Origin: CAZEDU01 sp964511185
Lineage (GTDB): Bacteria; Myxococcota; Myxococcia; Myxococcales; Myxococcaceae
DNA length: 12,655 bases
Direction of reading: 5' to 3'
Assembly: GCA_964511185.1 (NCBI GenBank)
Contig: CAZEDU010000141.1
Location: forward strand, 1 to 12,655
The position numbers were made by a program, and so were the translations under genes. Positions 6,727 through 12,655 of the stretch are shown piece after piece (position 1 is the first letter of the stretch; each line of letters opens with the position of its first letter). Below the pieces are notes generated by a model. The model did no database searches. It was not told the DNA's origin and worked only from the letters and a program-made list of their open reading frames with translations.

Positions 6727-7803
6727 CTACTGGCCCTTGGCCTCGCGCTCCTTCACCAGCCGATCCAGCTCCTCGCGGATGATGGTCTCGGCGAGCTGAG
6801 GCACGACTTCCCACGCAATCTTCTCGATCACCTCGCGTGACGCCTTCGAGAGCGCCTCGCGCAACAGCGCCTCGCCGCCATCCCCGCGCGGCGCGGCCGC
6901 CGGCGGCGGCGCTTCGTAGCCCGGCTGCGCCTGCCCGAGCCCAAACGGATCTCGGCGCGGCGCGCCCGGCACCATCCCCGGAGGTGCCATCCCCGGACGG
7001 GGCGGCATCGGCTGTCCCGGCGGCGGCATCCCGGGACGCGCCATCGGCTGCCCTGGCATCGCGCCCGGCGGCGGCCGTGCCCCCGGCGGCGGATAACCGG
7101 CGGGCGCACCCGGCGGCGGCATCCCTGGTCGCGCACCCGGCGGCGCGGCGTACCCCGGCGGCGCGGCCGGTCGTTGCGGCTGTCCATACGCGCCGGGCGG
7201 CGGCATTCCGGGACGCGCCATCGGCTGCCCTGGCATCGCGCCCGGCGGCGGTCGTGCCCCCGGCGGCGGCATCCCAGGTCGCGCACCCGGCGGCGCGGCG
7301 TACCCCGGCGGCGCGGCCGGTCGCTGCGGCTGCGCCGGAGCGCCCCACTGCGGCTGTGCGGGAGCGGCCGGACGCGCGGCGGGCGCCGCGGGCTGCTGCG
7401 ACAGCTGCATGCTCGGCGCGGTCCCAGCGGTGATCGGCATGCCGACCAACGCCTTCACTTTGTCGAGGAGCGCCTGGCTCTCGAACGGCTTGGCGATGTG
7501 CGCGTCGGCCCCGGCGGCGCGCGCCCGGTTCTCGTCGAACGGCTCGAACTTGCCGGCGAGCAGCAGCACCGGGATGCCCTGCGTCGAAGGATCTTGCTTG
7601 AGCGCCTCGCACACCTCGTAGCCGCTCTTGCCCGGCATCATCACGTCGGCGAGCACCACGTCGGGGCGAAGCTCACGGGTCCGCGCGATCGCGTCGAGTC
7701 CGTTGTCTACCGTGGTGAGCTGGAAATCTTCGTTGGCGAAGATCATCCCGATCACCGTGCGAATCGTCTGCGAATCGTCAGCGACCAGTACCGTCTTGGG
7801 CAT
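6727..7803 (-). CDS. romR: RomR-like response regulator (receiver, Pro-rich linker, acidic C-terminal helix)
   Basis: A 358-residue response regulator whose architecture matches RomR of Myxococcus xanthus, a polarity protein linking Frz signalling to the MglA/MglB motility switch. Residues 1-118 are a receiver with acidic pair D9-D10, phosphoacceptor D53 (the same number as in M. xanthus RomR) and K105. Residues about 120-308 are a Pro/Gly/Ala-rich linker with an internal duplication. Residues 309-358 form an amphipathic, Glu-rich C-terminus containing EVIEKIAWEVVPQLAETII. There is no DNA-binding domain, so output should be by protein contact. The switch positions are atypical: A83 replaces the usual Thr/Ser and H102 the usual aromatic. 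The ATG has GAGGA five bases upstream (7809-7813). valS follows after 10 bases. Related receivers with this C-terminal helix may occur in other delta-proteobacterial lineages, so orthology to RomR needs a tree. Confidence 0.7.
   Translation of the reverse strand: MPKTVLVADDSQTIRTVIGMIFANEDFQLTTVDNGLDAIARTRELRPDVVLADVMMPGKSGYEVCEALKQDPSTQGIPVLLLAGKFEPFDENRARAAGADAHIAKPFESQALLDKVKALVGMPITAGTAPSMQLSQQPAAPAARPAAPAQPQWGAPAQPQRPAAPPGYAAPPGARPGMPPPGARPPPGAMPGQPMARPGMPPPGAYGQPQRPAAPPGYAAPPGARPGMPPPGAPAGYPPPGARPPPGAMPGQPMARPGMPPPGQPMPPRPGMAPPGMVPGAPRRDPFGLGQAQPGYEAPPPAAAPRGDGGEALLREALSKASREVIEKIAWEVVPQLAETIIREELDRLVKEREAKGQ
7021..7332 (-). repeat. Duplicated segment in the Pro-rich linker of the RomR-like gene
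   Basis: Two near-identical DNA copies encode linker units such as GARPPPGAMPGQPMARPGMPPPG-type stretches. Copy A is at 7021-7182 and copy B at 7198-7332. The first part is offset by 177 bases (59 codons) and the second by 150 (50 codons); copy A has an extra 27 bases (nine residues, around GAPAGYPPP). The copies differ by a few silent changes, pointing to a fairly recent in-frame duplication followed by indel. Confidence 0.8.
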
Positions 7804-7826
7804 CGAGGTCCTCGAGGAAAAACCTC
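7804..7826 (-). promoter_or_regulatory. Alternating GAGG/CCTC half-sites over the RomR-like ribosome binding site
   Basis: On the mRNA the leader reads GAGG-UUUUU-CCUC-GAGG-A-CCUC-G-AUG. The first GAGG can pair with either CCUC; only the pairing with the second encloses the Shine-Dalgarno. The stems are 4 bp, so any switching effect is speculative. The rest of the 99-base gap to the CheW gene shows no convincing promoter. Confidence 0.2.
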
Positions 7827-7902
7827 AGAAATCGCTAGTGCTTACTAAGGCCATCGCAGCTTACGCCAAGCCGGCCGTCCTGTCAGCGATGCTTCAACGG
7901 CG

Positions 7903-8712
7903 CTAGGCCTCGAACATGCGCTGCAGGTCCAGAAAGAGCGCCGTGTCGCCGGCCCGGCCTCGGAACTCCCCACGCGCCTCGGTGGCCGAAAAATCGGCCT
8001 CCACGCCCAGCACCCGCGTCGCCGACAGGCCGATGTTCTGGCCCGCCAGCTCGGCCAACACCAGGAGCGCCTCGGGCGGCTTGGGCTCGCCCAGAAGCCC
8101 CGCCGGCGAAGCGACCGACCACAAAACCTGCCCCTGGGGAAAGAGGCCGAGCATGGGCCCCGGCAGGCCGGGCAGCGCGCAGAACGCCTCGGTTCGAGGC
8201 ACCACCTGCGAGACGAGCGGCAGCGCGATCCCGTAGCGTTTGCCGTGCGACTCGAACACCAGCGCGCGCTCGGGTGGCGCCTCGGCCAGGTAGACCGCGC
8301 GCTGCGGCGGCGACCACGAGAGCGCCTCCGCGTTGAGCGACTCGACGTTGAGCTCGAGAAAGACCTTGTCTTGCACCAGGAGCGCGCCGCGCACCGACAA
8401 GGCCAGCGCCTCGGCGAGCCCCTGCGGCAGCGCGAGCAGCGGCGCGCGGGCGACGTCGACCACCTCCAGCACGCGACGCACGCGCAGCGCCAAAGTCGGG
8501 CTGACGTCGAGCACCACGGCCATGCCCGGCCGCACCTCGGGCGAGCCGCCGAACAGCGTCGACAAGTCCTTCAAGCCGGGCAGACCGCGGATGGTGTCGC
8601 CAGTCGAGTCGGGCGGCGTGACCTCCATCACCGAGGTCGCCTCGACCGCGTAGCGCGACTGGCCCGCCTCGAAGAGCAGACAGAGCCGTCGGCCGGTCTC
8701 GAAGATCGCCAC
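7903..8712 (-). CDS. Protein with two tandem CheW-like domains
   Basis: A 269-residue cytoplasmic protein made of two divergent CheW-like modules, at about residues 10-125 and 148-267. CheW folds couple chemoreceptors to the CheA kinase. Module 2 is the clearer one: ALVFESHGKRYGIALPLVSQV, then GLPGPMLGLFPQGQVLWSV, then EALLVLAELAGQNIGLSATRVLGV, and a closing FLDLQRMF. Module 1 follows the same beta-strand order (CLLFEAGQSRYAVEATSVMEV, then LPGLKDLSTLFGG, GMAVVLDVSPTLALRVRRVLEVV). There is no kinase, receptor or receiver domain. The start is a GTG at 8710-8712 with no good Shine-Dalgarno; no better in-frame start is evident before the divergent cyclase promoter. It lies 99 bases upstream of the RomR-like gene on the same strand, so a link to polarity or Frz-type signalling is plausible but inferred only from position. 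The family is fairly sure; the role is unknown. Confidence 0.75.
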   Translation of the reverse strand: MAIFETGRRLCLLFEAGQSRYAVEATSVMEVTPPDSTGDTIRGLPGLKDLSTLFGGSPEVRPGMAVVLDVSPTLALRVRRVLEVVDVARAPLLALPQGLAEALALSVRGALLVQDKVFLELNVESLNAEALSWSPPQRAVYLAEAPPERALVFESHGKRYGIALPLVSQVVPRTEAFCALPGLPGPMLGLFPQGQVLWSVASPAGLLGEPKPPEALLVLAELAGQNIGLSATRVLGVEADFSATEARGEFRGRAGDTALFLDLQRMFEA

Positions 8713-8725
8713 GCCCGGTGAAAGC

Positions 8726-8750
8726 TAGCAGCGTTGAAACGTTCCTGCTA
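8726..8750. promoter_or_regulatory. Interrupted palindrome in the CheW/diguanylate cyclase divergent gap
   Basis: The 48-base divergent gap holds inverted arms TAGCAG (8726-8731) and CTGCTA (8745-8750), with a second small palindrome GTT-GA-AAC (8733-8740) between them. The right arm ends at the AAGG Shine-Dalgarno of the cyclase. This is a reasonable operator candidate able to affect both genes. The gap also contains TTGAAA (8734-8739 on the plus strand), a fair -35 match, but no matching -10 at normal spacing. Confidence 0.35.
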
Positions 8751-8760
8751 AGGCGCGCCC

Positions 8761-10143
8761 ATGGCGCAGATCCTGCTCGTCGATGATGAGAAGGTGGCGC
8801 GCGCCCTCTACGGGGACTACCTGGTGGGCGCCGGCCACGCAGTCACCGCCGTCGGAACGATTCCCGCAGCCAAAGAAGCCTTGGCCGCGGAGAAGTACGA
8901 CGTGGTGGTGACCGACCTCATTCTGCCCGAAGGCGACGGGATGGAGGTCCTGCAGCACGTGAAGGACCGCTACCCGATGGTCGAGGTGGTGGTGATCACC
9001 GCGCTCGACAAGGTCGACCCCGCGGTGCGCGCGATCAAGAGCGGCGCCGCCGAGTACCTGGTCAAGCCGGTCGCCCCCGAGGCGCTGGCGCACGCGGTCA
9101 CCCGCGCGCTGACCACCCGCCAGCTGCTCCGGGAGAACGAGGAGCTGCGCAGCTACGTGGCGCTGGTCGAGACGGGCCAGCGCATCGCCACCACGCTCGA
9201 TCGCGAGCGGCTGACGGGCACCAGCTTGAGCGCGTTCGCCCAGACCTGCCACCCCGACGCGATGGCCGTCTTCTTCAAGACGGGCGCCGAGCTCAAGCTC
9301 GAGCGGACCCAGGGCGTGGACGAGCCCGCGGCGGCCGCGCTCGAGGCGAAGCTGTCCGAGCTGGCGGCGCTCCCCCCGGCCGAGCTCGTCAAAGGCCGCG
9401 CGCTCGACTTGAGCGGCGTGCCCGGCGGCTTCGAGCACGGCTTCTTCGCCCCGGCGATCGAAGCCGACGTGCTGCTCGGCGGCGTGATGCTGCTCTTCCG
9501 CAAGGACGGCAGCGCGTCCCACGGCTCCGCGCTCTACCTCGCGCGGCACCTGGGGCTGGCGCTGAGGAACCTGGGGCGCTTCGCCGAGGTGGAGGATCTG
9601 GCGTACCTCGACGACCTGACGCACCTGTTCAACACCCGCTACCTGCACCTGGTGCTCGATCGCGAGGTGAAGGAGGCCGAGAAGGGGCAGAAGCCTTTCT
9701 CGCTGCTGTTCCTGGATCTCGACTACTTCAAGACGGTGAACGACACGCACGGCCACCTGGTCGGCTCGAAGCTGCTCGTCGAGGTGGCGCGCATCATCAA
9801 GGGCTGCGTGCGCGACGAAGACGTGGTCGCGCGCTACGGCGGCGACGAGTACGTGGTGTTGCTGCGCGGCACCGACTCGGGCGGCGCGCTCAAGGTGGGC
9901 GAGCGCATTCGCCGCACCATCGAGACGCATCACTTCCTGGCGCGCGAGGGCTACAGCCTGTCGGTGACGACCTGCATCGGCGTGGCGAGCTTCCCCGAGC
10001 ACGCGGCCGACAAGAAGAGCATCCTCGACTTCGCCGATCGCGCGATGTACCGCGGCAAGAAGGGCACCCGGAACGTCATCTACATGGCGGCGAAGGGGCT
10101 CGAGGCCACGCCGGCCCAGCGCCACAGCACGCCGACCGGGTAG
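8761..10143 (+). CDS. Diguanylate cyclase response regulator (REC-GAF-GGDEF)
   Basis: A 460-residue soluble regulator that should make cyclic di-GMP from two GTP when phosphorylated or when its GAF domain is engaged. Residues 1-118 are a canonical receiver: acidic D8-D9, phosphoacceptor D52, T80 and K102. Residues about 125-275 form a GAF-like domain reached through a helical linker (LLRENEELRSYVALVETGQRI). Residues about 276-445 are a GGDEF domain with DDLTHLFNTRYL, DLDYFKTVNDTHGH and the active-site variant GGDEY at 360-364. The product-inhibition I-site RxxD is intact (R351-D354), exactly five residues before GGDEY. The Tyr in place of Phe is a tolerated variant, so activity is expected. 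The ATG has AAGG seven bases upstream. Its stop is three bases from the stop of the convergent lipoprotein gene. The partner kinase is unknown; the hybrid kinase at 10743 is a candidate by proximity. Confidence 0.93.
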   Translation: MAQILLVDDEKVARALYGDYLVGAGHAVTAVGTIPAAKEALAAEKYDVVVTDLILPEGDGMEVLQHVKDRYPMVEVVVITALDKVDPAVRAIKSGAAEYLVKPVAPEALAHAVTRALTTRQLLRENEELRSYVALVETGQRIATTLDRERLTGTSLSAFAQTCHPDAMAVFFKTGAELKLERTQGVDEPAAAALEAKLSELAALPPAELVKGRALDLSGVPGGFEHGFFAPAIEADVLLGGVMLLFRKDGSASHGSALYLARHLGLALRNLGRFAEVEDLAYLDDLTHLFNTRYLHLVLDREVKEAEKGQKPFSLLFLDLDYFKTVNDTHGHLVGSKLLVEVARIIKGCVRDEDVVARYGGDEYVVLLRGTDSGGALKVGERIRRTIETHHFLAREGYSLSVTTCIGVASFPEHAADKKSILDFADRAMYRGKKGTRNVIYMAAKGLEATPAQRHSTPTG

Positions 10144-10146
10144 GCG

Positions 10147-10599
10147 CTACGGCGCCGTCGCGCCGGTGCAGATCCAGTCCTTCACCAGCTTCTTCTGCTC
10201 GTCCGTGAGCGGCGGCTCTCCCACCGGGGGCATGACGCCGCCGGTGCGCTCGCCCTTCGGCCCGCGCAGCCCGCCCGCGATCTTCAGCCAGAAGACGCTG
10301 GTGGCGAGCCGGTGGGGGTCGACGACCTTGAGCGCGCTCGAGCCGGTGTACGTCTCGGAGGCCTTGCCCACCATGTTCTCGTGCGAGAGCGCCGCGGTCG
10401 ACATGTCGATCGGCCCGGGCCCCACCGGTCCGTGGCAGCTGACGCAGGCCCCGTCGATCACCTGGGCTTGCACCACCTGGGTCGTGGTGAGCGCCGGCTC
10501 CGGGTCGCAGGTGACGTCTTCGCTCGGCGTCGGGTCAACGAACTGCTCGCAACCCGACAATGCGAGGGCGAAGACCAGCACCTGACCAAGACGTCCCAT
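10147..10599 (-). CDS. Cytochrome-c-like lipoprotein with a single haem-binding motif
   Basis: A 150-residue exported lipoprotein. The N-terminus MGRLGQVLVFALALSGC has a lipobox ALSGC, giving acylated Cys17 after signal peptidase II cleavage. One CxxCH haem c site is present, C52-V-S-C55-H56, followed by a plausible distal ligand M123 in the GGVMPP motif and a closing helix LTDEQKKLVKDWIC. This is the usual order of a small class I cytochrome c, although the domain is short and divergent, with extra cysteines C31 and C144 that could form a disulphide. It probably carries electrons at the periplasmic face of a membrane; no partner oxidoreductase is present nearby. I chose the ATG at 10597-10599 because the lipobox requires it; the frame is open upstream to 10740. 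No clear Shine-Dalgarno is seen. It converges with the cyclase gene with only three bases between stops and diverges from the kinase gene. Confidence 0.82.
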   Translation of the reverse strand: MGRLGQVLVFALALSGCEQFVDPTPSEDVTCDPEPALTTTQVVQAQVIDGACVSCHGPVGPGPIDMSTAALSHENMVGKASETYTGSSALKVVDPHRLATSVFWLKIAGGLRGPKGERTGGVMPPVGEPPLTDEQKKLVKDWICTGATAP

Positions 10600-10673
10600 G
10601 GTGTCGTTTGCCGTGTCGATGCCGGCGTTTGGCGCGGATGTGACTCGAACGCGCGCCGCACCGTCAACCCCAT

Positions 10674-10688
10674 TCTCCCACCGGGAGA
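10674..10688. promoter_or_regulatory. Inverted repeat in the lipoprotein/hybrid kinase divergent gap
   Basis: A perfect 6-bp inverted repeat TCTCCC-ACC-GGGAGA lies in the 143-base gap between the lipoprotein start (10599) and the kinase start (10743). Its right arm contains GGGAG, the only Shine-Dalgarno-like string upstream of an alternative kinase start (TTG at 10701), so it could be an operator or an RNA hairpin. The rest of the gap shows no convincing promoter. Confidence 0.35.
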
Positions 10689-10742
10689 CAGCTGCGCACA
10701 TTGAACCGGTCGCCCGCCGTTCGGGATGCTCTCGACTCACCC

Positions 10743-12266
10743 ATGGAGCTCGACGGTCCTTCTTTGCTCGAACAGCTGGAGCTCGCGCTGACCGCGGGGG
10801 ACCTGCCGCGCGCGCGGGCGCTGCTCGGCGAGCTGCGGCGCCGGCCTCAAGCCCCCGCCCTGCAGCTCGCGGCCGAGGTGCTGCACGAGCTTCGACAACC
10901 GCTGCTCGCGCTCAAGGGCTACGCCCAGCTCATCCGCGAAGACGGCGCGCAGAAGCTGCAAGGCAGTTTGATGCTCGGGCAGATCGAGCGGATGGAGCAG
11001 ATCATCTCGGACTTCCACCGGCTCGCGAGCGACCGCCCGGCGCCGAAGAACCGGCTCAACCTGGCCGAGCACGCGCGCGAGGCGCAGCGGCAGTTCCTGC
11101 TCAACCCCGACTCGGCGCGCGTCCAGCTCGAGCTGGACATCGCGTTCGACCTCGAGGTGATCGGCAACGGGCGGCTGATCGAGCAGCTCATCTTGAACCT
11201 GCTCAACAACGCCCGGGACGCGATGAGCAAGCTGGGCAAGGTGAAGCTGGTGCTCACGCGCGACGGCGCGCACCCCACCGTCTACGTGGCCGACTGGGGC
11301 CCGGGCATCCCCGAAGAGCTGCGGCCGTACGTCTTCCAGCCCTACCGCACCTCGAAGACCCGCGGCAGCGGCTTGGGGCTGGCGGTGTGCGAGCGCATCG
11401 CGCACGAGCACGGCGCGCAGATCGATCTCGCGCCGACCTCGATCGTGCCCGAGTCGCCGCCGCCGGCGACGGTGTTTCGCGTCCGCTTCCCCCCGCCGGA
11501 AGGCGAAGTCACGCCGCTCCAGTCGCGCCGCGTGCTGGTGGTCGACGACGAGCGCATCATCTTGCTGCTCTTCCGCGATCTGATCGGCAAGGAGTGCGAG
11601 CTGACGACCTGCGAGACCGGCGAAGAGGCGGTCCAGCTGCTCAAGCAGAAGACCTTCGACCTCATCGTCACCGACAAGAACCTGCCCGGCATCTCCGGGC
11701 TGGAGCTCGCGCAGGAAGCCCGCCGGATGGACGCCGACTCGCGGGTGATGATCATGACGGGCTACCCGTCGCTGGTCACCGCCCAGCAAGCGCTCGAGCT
11801 GGGGGTGGTGGACTACCTGCTCAAGCCGTTCGATGACATTCGAGAGGTGCGCGGGAAGATCCGCGCCGCGCTCAGCGCGCCGCTGCCGACCCGGGCGACC
11901 AGCGCCTCCCGCCGGGTCGACGTCTACGAAGACAACCCGGCCAGCGCCGGGCAGATCGCCGAGGCGCTCGCGCTGCTCGGGCTCAAGGCGAACATCCGCA
12001 CCACGCCCGAGAGGGTCGAAGGGGAGCTGCCGCTGGCGATCGTGGTGAGCTGGGACTTCACGCCGGCGAGCGGCAAGCAGGCCGTCGCGCTCGGCAAGTC
12101 GCTCGGCCAAGGGGTGCCGTTCATCGTCTTGGCCGAGCACCTCACGATGGAGAGCACGCTGGAGTCGCTGCGCGCCGGCGCGGTGGCGTGCCTGCCCAAG
12201 GTCGGCGCCGACGTGCGCGCCTTGAGCCGCGCGATCTCTCGCGCGCTCAAAGTGGGGGCGACTTGA
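10743..12266 (+). CDS. Soluble hybrid histidine kinase with two C-terminal receiver domains, the second degenerate
   Basis: A 507-residue cytoplasmic kinase with no membrane segment and no recognisable sensor domain; the first 40 residues are a helical lead-in. Domains in order: a HisKA-like dimerisation helix with phosphoacceptor H48 in HELRQP; a HATPase_c domain with N-box around N152-N156 (NLLNNARDA), G1 box D184-W-G-P-G-I and G2 box GSGLGLAV; a canonical receiver at about 262-378 with phosphoacceptor D311 and K361; and a second receiver-like domain at about 391-505. The second keeps E396-D397 and D438 but has A464 for the Thr/Ser and an inverted PK (485-486) for the KP motif, so it is probably a pseudo-receiver. 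The start is uncertain: ATG at 10743 fits the domain limits but has no Shine-Dalgarno; a TTG at 10701 would add 14 residues. It probably senses through protein partners and may phosphorylate a nearby regulator. Confidence 0.9.
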   Translation: MELDGPSLLEQLELALTAGDLPRARALLGELRRRPQAPALQLAAEVLHELRQPLLALKGYAQLIREDGAQKLQGSLMLGQIERMEQIISDFHRLASDRPAPKNRLNLAEHAREAQRQFLLNPDSARVQLELDIAFDLEVIGNGRLIEQLILNLLNNARDAMSKLGKVKLVLTRDGAHPTVYVADWGPGIPEELRPYVFQPYRTSKTRGSGLGLAVCERIAHEHGAQIDLAPTSIVPESPPPATVFRVRFPPPEGEVTPLQSRRVLVVDDERIILLLFRDLIGKECELTTCETGEEAVQLLKQKTFDLIVTDKNLPGISGLELAQEARRMDADSRVMIMTGYPSLVTAQQALELGVVDYLLKPFDDIREVRGKIRAALSAPLPTRATSASRRVDVYEDNPASAGQIAEALALLGLKANIRTTPERVEGELPLAIVVSWDFTPASGKQAVALGKSLGQGVPFIVLAEHLTMESTLESLRAGAVACLPKVGADVRALSRAISRALKVGAT

Positions 12267-12280
12267 GCCTTGGGCAGGCC

Positions 12281-12309
12281 GGGGACAGTCCCCGTTGGGG
12301 ACGGTCCCC
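12281..12309. repeat. Double GGGGAC-N-GTCCCC palindrome between kinase and groEL 3' ends
   Basis: Two 13-bp palindromes, GGGGACAGTCCCC (12281-12293) and GGGGACGGTCCCC (12297-12309), are separated by GTT in the 58-base gap between convergent genes. Because each copy is itself palindromic, the pair can also fold on itself into a 13-position stem with one mismatch and a 3-base loop, on either strand. This could act as a strong bidirectional terminator, though without a U-tract, or be a dispersed repeat. The same core lies at 2543-2557. Confidence 0.7.
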
Positions 12310-12324
12310 AGCGCGCGGCGAGGG

Positions 12325-12655
12325 TTAGTAGTCCATGTCCTCGCCGCCGTAGTCGGGCATGTTGCCCGCGGCCGCGCCCTTGCCCTTCTTCTTGGGCTTG
12401 TCGGCGATCATCGCCTCGGTGGTGAGCAGCAGCGACGCGACCGACGCCGCGTTCTGCAGCGCGAAGCGCTCGACCTTGGTCGGGTCGATGACGCCGGCCT
12501 TGTCGAGATCTTCGTACGTCTCGGTGCGCGCGTTGAAGCCGAACGCGCCCTTGCCTTCCTTCACCTTGTTGATCACCACCGCGCCCTCGAGGCCGGCGTT
12601 GGCGGCGATCTTCCGAATCGGCTCCTCGAGCGTGCGCCGAATGAGGTCGACCCCG
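12325..12655 (-). CDS. groEL: Chaperonin GroEL (60 kDa), C-terminal part, cut by window edge
   Basis: GroEL forms the double-ring ATP-driven folding chamber that works with GroES. The last 109 residues are visible, of about 545. They begin GVDLIRRTLEEPIRKIAANAG, the conserved helix of the equatorial domain, continue through GFNARTETYEDLDKAGVIDPTKV and FALQNAASVASLLLTTEAMI, and end in a charged tail KPKKKGKGAAAG...GGEDMDY. The usual flexible Gly-Gly-Met repeat tail is absent; only one GNMP remains before the acidic end. Myxobacteria commonly carry more than one groEL with differing C-termini, so this may be one of several paralogues. The start and any groES partner lie beyond the window. It converges with the kinase gene across the double palindrome. 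Confidence 0.95.
   Translation of the reverse strand, partial: GVDLIRRTLEEPIRKIAANAGLEGAVVINKVKEGKGAFGFNARTETYEDLDKAGVIDPTKVERFALQNAASVASLLLTTEAMIADKPKKKGKGAAAGNMPDYGGEDMDY

Noticed and set aside
2790..6782. Open frame of 1,330 codons on the plus strand, antisense to valS
   Set aside because: Its translation is dominated by Arg, His, Leu and Ala with no domain. It mirrors a clearly real valS, as expected when third positions are nearly all G or C.
7830..7870. Possible sigma-54 promoter upstream of the RomR-like gene (TGGC followed by TGC on the minus strand)
   Set aside because: The GG-to-GC spacing is two bases too short for a -24/-12 promoter.
8725..10125. Long minus-strand open frame opposite the diguanylate cyclase
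   Set aside because: Low-complexity His/Arg/Val-rich translation with no motif; the plus strand encodes an unambiguous REC-GAF-GGDEY protein.
10630..10690. tRNA-like string on the minus strand (GTTCGAGTC followed by CGCGCCA)
   Set aside because: The bases flanking the apparent T-loop do not pair, and no anticodon arm or acceptor stem can be drawn. It is most likely a chance match.
10737..12140. Long minus-strand open frame opposite the hybrid kinase
   Set aside because: The composition is typical of an antisense shadow in GC-rich DNA, and the plus strand carries intact kinase motifs.

Overview
The window is a GC-rich, densely packed bacterial chromosome segment whose gene content points to a myxobacterium (phylum Myxococcota). 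The main reasons are a RomR-like response regulator (receiver domain, long Pro/Gly/Ala-rich linker, acidic amphipathic C-terminus), several orphan two-component proteins, a single-haem cytochrome-like lipoprotein, frequent GTG starts and very small gaps. The assignment rests on protein features, not on a database search. No gap between genes exceeds about 145 bases, so there is no long gene-free stretch. I see no rRNA, tRNA, CRISPR array, insertion sequence or phage gene.

Layout. Positions 1-812 (minus): a YbgC-like acyl-CoA thioesterase followed by the start of glpX (class II fructose-1,6-bisphosphatase, cut by the window edge). Positions 913-2535 (plus): a secreted PafA-type alkaline phosphatase with all its catalytic residues, divergent from the thioesterase. 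Positions 2559-8712 (minus): a run of four genes, in transcription order a tandem-CheW-domain protein, the RomR-like regulator, valS and nadC. The last three are almost contiguous (gaps of 10 and 0 bases). Positions 8761-10143 (plus): a REC-GAF-GGDEY diguanylate cyclase, divergent from the CheW gene across 48 bases. Positions 10147-10599 (minus): a cytochrome-c-like lipoprotein that converges on the cyclase with a 3-base gap. Positions 10743-12266 (plus): a soluble hybrid histidine kinase with an intact receiver and a second, degenerate receiver. Positions 12325-12655 (minus): the C-terminal end of groEL.

How the parts may work together. Housekeeping genes (glpX, nadC, valS, groEL) flank a signalling cluster of CheW-like scaffold, RomR-like polarity regulator, c-di-GMP synthase and hybrid kinase. 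In Myxococcus xanthus RomR links the Frz chemosensory system to the MglA/MglB polarity switch. A local CheW scaffold, kinase and cyclase could feed the same output, but only proximity supports that here.

The most unusual features are: (1) ValS carries an in-frame C-terminal extension of about 179 residues (a TPR-like segment, then a 72-residue Lys/Ala tail) that begins at an ATG with its own Shine-Dalgarno sequence; (2) a short palindrome of the form GGGGAC-N-GTCCCC occupies both of the larger convergent gaps, once near position 2550 and twice near 12295; (3) both RomR-like switch residues and the kinase's second receiver depart from the canonical pattern.
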